NCBI RefSeq assembly: GCF_937958535.1
Contig: NZ_CALGNQ010000249.1
Span: forward strand, 1-5,541
DNA length: 5,541 nucleotides
Origin: an uncultured Georgenia sp.
Lineage (GTDB): Bacteria > Actinomycetota > Actinomycetes > Actinomycetales > Actinomycetaceae
Reading direction: 5' to 3'
Positions 1 through 5,159 of the stretch are shown here, piece after piece. Made by a program: the position numbers and the translations under genes. The notes below the pieces were generated by a model that was not told where the DNA came from, searched no databases, and saw nothing but the letters and a program-made list of their open reading frames with translations. Position 1 is the stretch's first letter, and each line of letters begins with the position of its first letter.

Positions 1-5
1 GGGCG

Positions 6-75
6 CTCGGCTCGTGGCGTCCGCCGGACACTCAGCTCGTGGTGTCCACACCAGGGCGCTCAGCTCGAGGCGTCG
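6..75. repeat. Three imperfect direct repeats at the 3' end of the regulator gene
   Basis: Three copies of a 17-bp unit, consensus CTCRGCTCGTGGYGTCC, lie at 6-22, 31-47 and 59-75, with periods of 25 and 28 bp. The third copy overlaps the last codons and stop of the GntR gene on the minus strand. Read on that strand, the gene ends D-A-S-S-stop. The next copy downstream would read D-T-T-S-stop in its own register, and the outermost copy D-A-T-S-R with the stop lost (CGA instead of TGA). The 3' end of the gene therefore appears to have been copied twice into the flank. The array runs to the left edge, so more copies may lie outside. A short symmetric element, TGGTGTCCACACCA (40-53), lies between copies. 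Function unknown. Confidence 0.6.
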
Positions 76-737
76 ACCAGGTCGGCCTGGCTGCGGAGGA
101 ACTCGTTCATCGTGCGGAGCTTGTGTGCCCGTGCCGCGCGTTCGATCTCGTCGAGCGAGGCGCCCTCCCGGATGAGCCGGAGCAGGGCGTCGTGCTCCTC
201 GACCGACGCGGCCGGCCGGGAGGGCAGCCGGCTGAAGCTCGTGCGCCGGATCATCGCCAGGCGCTGCCACTCCCGGTGGACCAGGTCGAGCATGTGGTCG
301 TTCGGGCACGGGCCGCACAGCACCCGGTGGAACCGCTCGTTGAGCGAGGTGAAGCGCACCGGGTCGAACTCCCCCTGCTGGAGGGCGCGCATCTCCTCGT
401 TGACCGCGGTGGCCTCCTCCAGCTGCTTCTCCGACAGGTGGGGGACCGCCAGCGACGTCGCCGCCCCCTCGAGGTAGGCCAGGGTCTGCATCGCGTTGGC
501 GTAGTCGCGGGCGTTGACACCGGCGACCTCGGCGCCGACGTTGCGGGTGAAGGTGACCAGGCCCTCCGCCTCGAGCCGGCGCACCGCCTCGCGCACGGGC
601 ACCGGGCTGACGTCGAGCTCGCGGGCGATCTTGTCCAGGACCAGCCGGTAGCCCGCGCCGTAGCGTCCGGAGACGATCCGCTCGTGGAGTCGGCGGTAGA
701 CCATCTCGGACTTGGAGATCTTCGTGGCTCGGGTCAT
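60..737 (-). CDS. GntR-family transcriptional regulator, FadR subfamily with FCD ligand-binding domain
   Basis: A 225-residue DNA-binding regulator of usual length for its family. The N-terminal winged helix-turn-helix spans about residues 10-72: VYRRLHERIVSGRYGAG at 13-29, then the recognition region SPVPVREAVRRLEAEGLV at 44-61. The all-helical FCD domain follows (about 78-218). It keeps the usual metal or ligand-site pattern: N133 and H137 (SLNERFH), H182 (VEEHDALL) and H205 (ARAHK). N133 sits where Asp is common. FCD regulators bind small organic acids, often through a bound metal, and usually repress a neighbouring operon and themselves. The ATG at 737 has a strong Shine-Dalgarno site (GAGGGGG, about 8 bases upstream on the minus strand), which supports this start. 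The gene diverges from the aldehyde dehydrogenase, so that gene is its likely target. The ligand cannot be read from sequence; succinate semialdehyde or a related carboxylate is an inference from the neighbour. Confidence 0.95.
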   Translation of the reverse strand: MTRATKISKSEMVYRRLHERIVSGRYGAGYRLVLDKIARELDVSPVPVREAVRRLEAEGLVTFTRNVGAEVAGVNARDYANAMQTLAYLEGAATSLAVPHLSEKQLEEATAVNEEMRALQQGEFDPVRFTSLNERFHRVLCGPCPNDHMLDLVHREWQRLAMIRRTSFSRLPSRPAASVEEHDALLRLIREGASLDEIERAARAHKLRTMNEFLRSQADLVDASS

Positions 738-847
738 CGTGGTTCCCCCTCGTCGGGTCCTGCGGCTGCGCCGGCGTCTCCCGGCGATGCCGGGACGTCC
801 CGCTGATGCGGCACAATGGGTCGGCGCCGGCGTCCGTGCTGCGCGCC

Positions 848-871
848 ATCATATATGATCGTTAGGCGATC
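848..871. promoter_or_regulatory. Divergent promoter/operator with AT-rich palindrome
   Basis: ATCATATATGAT at 848-859 is a perfect 12-bp palindrome and the only AT-rich block in the roughly 200-bp divergent gap. Because of its symmetry, each strand carries TATGAT, five of six matches to the -10 consensus: plus strand 854-859, minus strand 853-848. An overlapping inverted repeat, GATCG-N5-CGATC, covers 857-871. The site lies about 80 bp from the dehydrogenase ATG and about 110 bp from the regulator ATG. No good -35 element is visible on either strand. GntR proteins bind short palindromes as dimers, so this is the best candidate operator, and binding here would cover both -10 regions. The binding role is inferred. 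Confidence 0.5.
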
Positions 872-937
872 GGGCTCGCGCCACACCCGGCGGGGGCCAC
901 CAGGATTTCGGCACAACCGACGGCGAGGTTGCCCCCA

Positions 938-2404
938 ATGACGACAGCCCAGACCACGCACCGCGTCCTCCAGACGGTCCCGACCCAGCTGCTCATCGGT
1001 GGGCAGTGGCGGGACGCCACCGGTGGCGGTGTGTTCGACGTGCACGACCCGGCGACCGGTGAGGTCATCGCCCGGGTCGCCGACGCCACCGAGCAGGACG
1101 GCGCCGCCGCCATGGACGCCGCGGCCGGCGCCCAGGAGGCGTGGGCGGCCACCCCGCCCCGGGAGCGCGCGGAGATCCTGCGCCGGGCGTGGGAGCTGAC
1201 CATCGAGCGGGGCGACGACCTCGCCGCCCTGATGACGCTGGAGATGGGCAAGCCGCTGGCCGACGCCAAGGGTGAGGTGACCTACGGCGGGGAGTTCCTC
1301 CGCTGGTTCTCCGAGGAGGCAGCGCGCATCAACGGCCGCTACCAGACCGCCCCCGAGGGCGGGCTGCGCATCCTCGCGGCCAAGCGCCCGGTGGGTCCGT
1401 GCCTGTTCATCACCCCGTGGAACTTCCCGCTGGCCATGGCCACCCGGAAGATCGCCCCGGCCCTGGCCGCCGGCTGCACGGTGATCCTCAAGCCCGCCAC
1501 CCTCACCCCGCTCACCGCGCTGGCCTTCGGGCAGATCCTCCTCGAGGCCGGGGTGCCCGAGGGCGTGGTGAGCATCCTCCCCACGTCCAAGGCACGCCCG
1601 GTGACCGGCCCGCTCATCCAGGACCGGCGCCTGCGCAAGCTCTCCTTCACCGGCTCCACCGAGGTGGGACGGGCGCTGCTGCGCGAGGCCGCGGACAACG
1701 TGCTGCGTACCTCGATGGAGCTCGGCGGGTGCGCGCCGTTCATCGTCTTCGAGGACGCCGACCTCGACGCCGCCCTCACCGGCGCGCGGCAGGCCAAGCT
1801 GCGCAACATGGGTGAGGCCTGCACGGCCGCCAACAGCTTCCTCGTCCACGAGTCCCTCGCCGAGGAGTTCGGGCGCCGCCTGGCCGAGGAGTTCGCCTCC
1901 CTCAAGGTGGGCCACGGGCTGGAGGAGGGCACCCAGATCGGGCCGCTCGTCTCCGCCGACCAGCGCGACAGCGTCCACGAGCTCGTCACGGCCGCCTGCG
2001 ACCGGGGTGCCCAGGTGCTCACCGGTGGCGAGCCGGGCGATGGGCCGGGCTTCTTCTACCGGCCCACCGTGCTGACCAACGTCGCGCCCGACAGCCCCGT
2101 GTTCGCCAACGAGATCTTCGGGCCGGTCGCCCCGATCGCCACCTTCCGCACCGAGGAGGAGGCGCTCGCCGTCGCCAACGCCAGCGAGGTGGGCCTGGCC
2201 GGGTACGTCTTCACCCGCGACATGTCACGCATCCTGCGCCTGGCCGAGCGCCTCGAGGTCGGGATGATCGGCGTCAACACCGGCCTCATCTCCAACGCCG
2301 CCGCGCCGTTCGGCGGGGTGAAGCACTCCGGGCTCGGCCGCGAGGGTGGGGTCGAGGGGATCGAGGAGTTCCTCGAGACCGTCTACCTCGGTATCCCGCG
2401 CTGA
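938..2404 (+). CDS. NAD(P)-dependent succinate-semialdehyde dehydrogenase (GabD-like aldehyde dehydrogenase)
   Basis: A 488-residue cytoplasmic ALDH-superfamily enzyme, usual length. It most resembles GabD, which oxidises succinate semialdehyde to succinate at the end of GABA breakdown. Visible core residues are N162 (ITPWNFP), K185 (LKPAT), the SFTGSTEVG nucleotide loop at 236-244, general base E261 (ELGG), nucleophile C295 (NMGEAC), E392 (EIFGP) and the closing APFGGVKHSGLGRE at 456-469. The three GabD carboxylate-binding residues appear conserved: R170 (MATRK), R289 (KLRN) and S452 (GLISN). T188 replaces the Glu common in NAD-specific ALDHs, so NADP use is plausible. The second Cys of the GabD C-x-C redox pair is absent (C295-T-A297), and C265 replaces the usual Asn in GGNAP. 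ATG 938 is preferred over the in-frame TTG at 929 because GGCGAGG (922-928) is 9 bases from the ATG but abuts the TTG. It is divergent from the FCD regulator that probably controls it. Another short semialdehyde substrate remains possible. Confidence 0.93.
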   Translation: MTTAQTTHRVLQTVPTQLLIGGQWRDATGGGVFDVHDPATGEVIARVADATEQDGAAAMDAAAGAQEAWAATPPRERAEILRRAWELTIERGDDLAALMTLEMGKPLADAKGEVTYGGEFLRWFSEEAARINGRYQTAPEGGLRILAAKRPVGPCLFITPWNFPLAMATRKIAPALAAGCTVILKPATLTPLTALAFGQILLEAGVPEGVVSILPTSKARPVTGPLIQDRRLRKLSFTGSTEVGRALLREAADNVLRTSMELGGCAPFIVFEDADLDAALTGARQAKLRNMGEACTAANSFLVHESLAEEFGRRLAEEFASLKVGHGLEEGTQIGPLVSADQRDSVHELVTAACDRGAQVLTGGEPGDGPGFFYRPTVLTNVAPDSPVFANEIFGPVAPIATFRTEEEALAVANASEVGLAGYVFTRDMSRILRLAERLEVGMIGVNTGLISNAAAPFGGVKHSGLGREGGVEGIEEFLETVYLGIPR

Positions 2405-2419
2405 CCTCAGCCTGACCGC

Positions 2420-2456
2420 CGAAGGGCCGCCCGACGAGACGTCGGGCGGCCCTTCG
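2420..2456 (+). terminator. Hairpin terminator after the aldehyde dehydrogenase
   Basis: A perfect 17-bp GC-rich stem (2420-2436 with 2440-2456) closes on a 3-base loop, AGA, starting 15 bases after the dehydrogenase stop codon. There is no U-tract, as is usual for actinobacterial terminators. A second pair of arms, CGGTATCCCG (2389-2398, inside the last codons) and CGGGATACCG (2462-2471), encloses it. Confidence 0.85.
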
Positions 2457-2533
2457 CGTATCGGGATACCGCCGTCGTCGCCGGGCGCCTCAAGAGCGGG
2501 AGCCGCCGGCCGATCACCAGGGGGTACGACCTT

Positions 2534-2553
2534 TGTAGGAACGGATTCCTGCA
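2534..2553 (+). promoter_or_regulatory. Inverted repeat upstream of the beta-helix protein gene
   Basis: TGTAGGAA (2534-2541) pairs with TTCCTGCA (2546-2553) across a 4-base CGGA loop: an 8-bp stem with one T-G wobble, ending 24 bases before the GTG start. It could be an operator dyad or a leader hairpin. I cannot assign a clear -35/-10 pair in 2457-2577, so the promoter position is unknown. A GATATC palindrome (2566-2571) sits just before the start codon. Confidence 0.35.
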
Positions 2554-2577
2554 CACGACCGATACGGATATCACCAC

Positions 2578-4392
2578 GTGAAGAAGGCTGCCCTGACGGC
2601 GCTACTCGCCGCCCTCCTGCTCCTGCCCCTCGGCGCCGCGACGCCGTCGGCATCCAGCACGACGACCGCCCTCCAGTGCCCCGACCCGACAGTGACCGTC
2701 GGGACGATGAGCGAGCTCAAGAGCGCTGTCGCCGCGGCCAGGCCCGGCGACGTCATCGAGATGGAGCCCGGCACCTACGCAGGCCGGCTCACCCTCGAGC
2801 GGTCCGGCGCCAAGAGCAACCCGATCTGGCTGTGCGGGCCCCGTGAGGCCGTGATCGACGCCGGCAACGTGAGCAGCGGCCGCGTCATCCACATGGATGA
2901 CGCCGACAACTGGCGCCTCGTCGGCTTCACGGTGACGAACGCCCTCAAGGGGCTGACGATCAGCCAGGTGAGCAACTCCGTCTTCGCCGGCCTCCACGTG
3001 CACCACATCGGCCACGAGGCGGTGCACCTGCTGAGCAACAGCACGAACAACATCGTCCGCGACAACGTCATCCACGACACCGGGATCGTCAACCCGATGT
3101 TCGGCGAAGGCGTCTACATCGGCACCGCGAAAACCAACTGGGGCAGCCGAGGAGTCGACTACTCCAACCGCAACCAGGTGATCGGCAACACCATCTACGA
3201 CACCACCGCCGAGTCCATCGACATCAAGGAGGGCACCAAGAACGGTGTCATCCGCGGGAACCTCCTCGACGGGGCACGGATCACGGGACAGGCCGACTCC
3301 TGGATCACCGTCAAGGGGCAGCACTACGTCATCGAGGACAACGTCGGACGCAACGCCCCCGAGCACGGCTTCGAGGCGCACGAGATCCGCACCGATGGCA
3401 TGGTCGTCGGCGGCGGCCAGGACAACGTGTTCCGGCGCAACACCGCCTACCACGACGGCGAGGGCTACGCCTTCTACACCCGCGAGCTCCCGGGCGTCGT
3501 GGTCACCTGCGACAACGAGGTGGTGGGCAGCGGCCGGTTCACCGACCTTGCGCTGAGCTGTGGGGAGCCCGAGCCTGCGCCTGAGTCGACCCAGCAGCCC
3601 GAGCCGGAGCCGGATCCGACCCAGCAGCCTGAGCCGGAGCCGACCCCCGAGCCGACTCGGGAGCCCGAGCCGGAGCCCACCCAGGAGCCGTCGCCCACGC
3701 CCACCCCGAAGCCGAAGCCCACGCCTGCGCCGAAGCCGACGCCCACGCCGAAGCCAACCCCCACGCCGACGCCTACGCCGACGCCGACCCCGAAGCCGCC
3801 GGTGCAGACGCCGTCCAAGCCGGCGCCGTCCACGCCGGCGCCGCCCACGACGCCCACGTTCTTCCTCTCCGACACGTGGTCGTCCACCGCGAAGTACCGC
3901 TTCGCCTACGGCCGGGCCACCGACCAGGTGCTCATCGGCGACTGGGACGGTGACGGCAAGGACACGATCGCGCTGCGCCGCGGCCGCGACTACCTCGTGA
4001 GCAACCGCGTCCAGGGCGGTGGCACCTCGCTCATCGTCTACGGGCGTCCGAACGACGTCATCCTCGTCGGTGACTGGGACGGCGACGGCCGGGACTCCTT
4101 CGCCGTCCGGCGCGGCAAGGAGTACCACGTGAAGAACTCCATGTCGGGCGGCGACGCCGACGTCGTGTTCCGCTACGGGCGGCGCGGCGACCAGGTGCTC
4201 GTCGGCGACTGGGACGGCGACCGGCGCGACACCTTCGCGGTGCGCCGCGGCCGGATCTACCACGTCAAGAACTCGATGAGCGGCGGCGACGCCGACATCG
4301 TCCAGTCCTTCGGTCGCCCGGGCGACGAGGTGTTCGTCGGTGACTGGAACGGGGACCGGCGCGACACCCTGGGGCTGCGGCGGACGTCGTAG
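2578..4392 (+). CDS. Secreted right-handed parallel beta-helix protein with Pro-rich linker and C-terminal GDWDGDG repeats
   Basis: A 604-residue exported protein. The GTG start gives a textbook signal peptide: MKK, a hydrophobic stretch at 4-18, and likely cleavage near A21 or A25. The Shine-Dalgarno site is weak (CGGA, 2565-2568 region). Residues 38-328 form a beta-helix like those of carbohydrate-active or NosD-like proteins: an entry segment AVAAARPGDVIEMEPGTY (50-67), then coils marked by an Asn ladder at N163, N204, N228, N255 and N288. Each coil also starts a strand with an acid: E147, E177, E212, D240, E295. Only four Cys are present (34, 86, 311, 328), which could form two disulfides. 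Residues 330-427 are a Pro/Thr/Glu/Lys linker. Residues 428-602 hold GDWDGDG repeats of 44-45 residues, resembling FG-GAP/VCBS repeats, with Asp ligands that could bind Ca2+. There is no LPXTG motif or C-terminal membrane segment, so it is probably released or held non-covalently at the wall. A polysaccharide lyase, hydrolase or binding role is plausible, but no family catalytic signature can be confirmed by eye. Confidence 0.92.
   Translation: MKKAALTALLAALLLLPLGAATPSASSTTTALQCPDPTVTVGTMSELKSAVAAARPGDVIEMEPGTYAGRLTLERSGAKSNPIWLCGPREAVIDAGNVSSGRVIHMDDADNWRLVGFTVTNALKGLTISQVSNSVFAGLHVHHIGHEAVHLLSNSTNNIVRDNVIHDTGIVNPMFGEGVYIGTAKTNWGSRGVDYSNRNQVIGNTIYDTTAESIDIKEGTKNGVIRGNLLDGARITGQADSWITVKGQHYVIEDNVGRNAPEHGFEAHEIRTDGMVVGGGQDNVFRRNTAYHDGEGYAFYTRELPGVVVTCDNEVVGSGRFTDLALSCGEPEPAPESTQQPEPEPDPTQQPEPEPTPEPTREPEPEPTQEPSPTPTPKPKPTPAPKPTPTPKPTPTPTPTPTPTPKPPVQTPSKPAPSTPAPPTTPTFFLSDTWSSTAKYRFAYGRATDQVLIGDWDGDGKDTIALRRGRDYLVSNRVQGGGTSLIVYGRPNDVILVGDWDGDGRDSFAVRRGKEYHVKNSMSGGDADVVFRYGRRGDQVLVGDWDGDRRDTFAVRRGRIYHVKNSMSGGDADIVQSFGRPGDEVFVGDWNGDRRDTLGLRRTS
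3565..3858 (+). repeat. Low-complexity Pro-rich linker coding repeat (PE then PT/PK)
   Basis: This encodes residues 330-427 of the beta-helix protein. Nearly every second residue is Pro. Repeats are degenerate 6-base units (Pro plus Glu, Thr or Lys), clearest as CCGACG/CCCACG around 3697-3800, so the plus strand is strongly C-rich. The protein changes along its length: residues 330-370 contain 13 acidic residues and one Arg, whereas 372-427 contain six Lys and no acid. Linkers of this sort separate catalytic and binding modules in secreted actinobacterial proteins. Confidence 0.9.
3907..4389 (+). repeat. Tandem GDWDGDG (FG-GAP/VCBS-like) repeats
   Basis: Four repeats within the beta-helix protein start at Y444, Y488, Y533 and F578 (periods 44, 45 and 45 residues, about 132-135 bp). 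The consensus is YGRPxDxVLVGDWDGDGRDTFAVRRG, then YHVKNSMSGGDAD. The last copy is only 25 residues. The missing second half resembles residues 428-443, before the first full copy. Acidic ligands run D455/D457/D459/D462, D499/D501/D503/D506, D544/D546/D548/D551 and D589/N591/D593/D596, with Gly to Arg changes in the last two loops. The VKNSMSGGDAD segments of copies 2 and 3 keep the same residues but switch Ser codons (TCG versus AGC), so they are not a very recent duplication. Confidence 0.88.
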
Positions 4393-4402
4393 CCGAGCAG
4401 GG

Positions 4403-4439
4403 GAGCGGGGGCGTCGGACAGGGTCCGGCGCCCCCGCTC
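4403..4439 (+). terminator. Hairpin terminator after the beta-helix protein gene
   Basis: A 17-bp stem (4403-4419 with 4423-4439, one T-G wobble at 4414/4428) closes on the loop AGG, 10 bases after the stop codon. It is followed by TCTCGTCC rather than a U-tract. It separates this gene from the reductase gene downstream. Confidence 0.85.
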
Positions 4440-4462
4440 TCGTCCGCCCGCTGAGTTCCGAC

Positions 4463-4468
4463 GATAGT
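4463..4468 (+). promoter_or_regulatory. Possible -10 element for the reductase gene
   Basis: GATAGT matches the -10 consensus at four of six positions in an otherwise GC-rich 39-bp gap between the terminator and the ATG at 4479. Transcription would begin near 4475-4478. That would make the ATG nearly leaderless, or give a leader of about 40 bases to the internal Shine-Dalgarno/ATA at 4502-4517. No clear -35 is visible. Weak evidence. Confidence 0.25.
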
Positions 4469-4478
4469 CCGGGTCCAT

Positions 4479-5159
4479 ATGGCGACAGTCCAGAATCGAC
4501 CGAGAGGACCCGACATAAAGCTCACCGTGCACGAGTTCGTCACGCTCGACGGCGTCATGCAAGGACCCGGCGCCCCGGAGGAGGACACGAGCGGCGGCTT
4601 CGACCGTGGCGGGTGGGTCGTGCCGTTCGTGGACGAGGACTTCGGCCGGATCGTCGACGGCTGGTTCCGCTCGACCACCGAGCTGCTCTACGGACGGACC
4701 ACCTACCAGCTCATGGCCGGCTACTGGCCACAGGTCACCGACCCCGATGACCACGTCGCTGCGGCGCTCAACACGAGCCCGAAGCACGTGGTCTCCACCA
4801 CGCTCACCGACCCGCAGTGGAGCAACACGGTCGGCGTCATCTCCGAGGACGTCGTCGCTGCGGTCCGGGCGCTCAAGGAACGCCCCGGCGACGAGCTGCA
4901 GGTGCACGGCTGCTGGCAGCTGGTGCAGACGCTGCACAACGCCGGCCTCGTCGACGAGTACCGCCTGCTCGAGTTCCCCGTGGTCGTCGGGGGCGGCAAG
5001 CGTGTCTTCCACGACGGCGCGGCGGCGAGCAACTTCACCGTCGTGCACTCCGAGACCACGGGCAGCGGAGCGGTCTACCGGGTGCTGCAGCCGGTGCCGT
5101 TCCAGGCGGGCACCGTCGCCGTCGAGGACGGGAAGGACGTTGCCGGAGTGCATGTCTGA
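4479..5159 (+). CDS. Dihydrofolate reductase family protein (RibD C-terminal-like, NADPH-dependent oxidoreductase)
   Basis: A 226-residue cytoplasmic protein with the DHFR/RibD-C fold, like the YyaP/YwjB-type proteins. The physiological substrate of this group is generally unknown, so I would not call it a folate enzyme. Family landmarks in order: KLTVHEFVTLDGVMQGPG (14-31), WVVPF (46-50), LLYGRTTYQLMAGYWP (69-84), PKHVVSTTL (101-109), the Gly-containing nucleotide loop QVHGCWQLVQTL (141-152), and LVDEYRLLEFPVVVGGGKRVF (157-177). The family usually begins directly at the K-L-x-V strand, so residues 1-13 are extra. The only good Shine-Dalgarno site, GAGAGGA (4502-4508), lies 6 bases before an ATA codon (I13, 4515). 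Initiation at ATA, or decay of an ancestral ATG with fallback to ATG 4479, are both possible. The C-terminal 20 residues (207-226) extend past the usual end. It is a single gene between terminators, with no linked pathway genes. Confidence 0.9.
   Translation: MATVQNRPRGPDIKLTVHEFVTLDGVMQGPGAPEEDTSGGFDRGGWVVPFVDEDFGRIVDGWFRSTTELLYGRTTYQLMAGYWPQVTDPDDHVAAALNTSPKHVVSTTLTDPQWSNTVGVISEDVVAAVRALKERPGDELQVHGCWQLVQTLHNAGLVDEYRLLEFPVVVGGGKRVFHDGAAASNFTVVHSETTGSGAVYRVLQPVPFQAGTVAVEDGKDVAGVHV
4502..4517 (+). promoter_or_regulatory. Internal Shine-Dalgarno site aimed at an ATA codon
   Basis: GAGAGGA at 4502-4508 is followed by a 6-base spacer and ATA-AAG-CTC at 4515. This is ideal spacing, and the codons after ATA encode the canonical N-terminal strand of the reductase family. 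The ATG at 4479 has no comparable ribosome binding site (only GGGT just upstream). This suggests that the true or ancestral start is at 4515. Confidence 0.45.

Noticed and set aside
929..937. TTG start for the dehydrogenase giving three extra residues
   Set aside because: The Shine-Dalgarno GGCGAGG touches the TTG with no spacer, but is 9 bases from the ATG at 938.
734..1978. A 414-codon minus-strand frame across the aldehyde dehydrogenase
   Set aside because: The composition is unlike a folded protein, and it lies opposite a fully recognisable ALDH with all catalytic residues.
2538..2566. GGAAC as a -35 element for an ECF sigma factor upstream of the exoprotein
   Set aside because: No matching -10 (CGTC/GTT-like) is found at the right spacing, and GGAAC is explained as an arm of the inverted repeat.
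2602..4263. A 553-codon open frame on the minus strand across the beta-helix gene
   Set aside because: It is a shadow of the high GC content and Pro-rich repeats: translation gives low-complexity Arg/Gly/Val/Leu-rich sequence, while the plus frame has a signal peptide and clear domains.
4350..4392. Cell-wall anchor (LPXTG plus membrane tail) at the end of the exoprotein
   Set aside because: The C-terminus ends right after the repeats with RRTS; there is no LPXTG motif or hydrophobic segment.
4257..5153. A 298-codon minus-strand frame across the reductase
   Set aside because: It is opposite a conserved DHFR-fold gene and runs through the terminator hairpin at 4403-4439; no family features.
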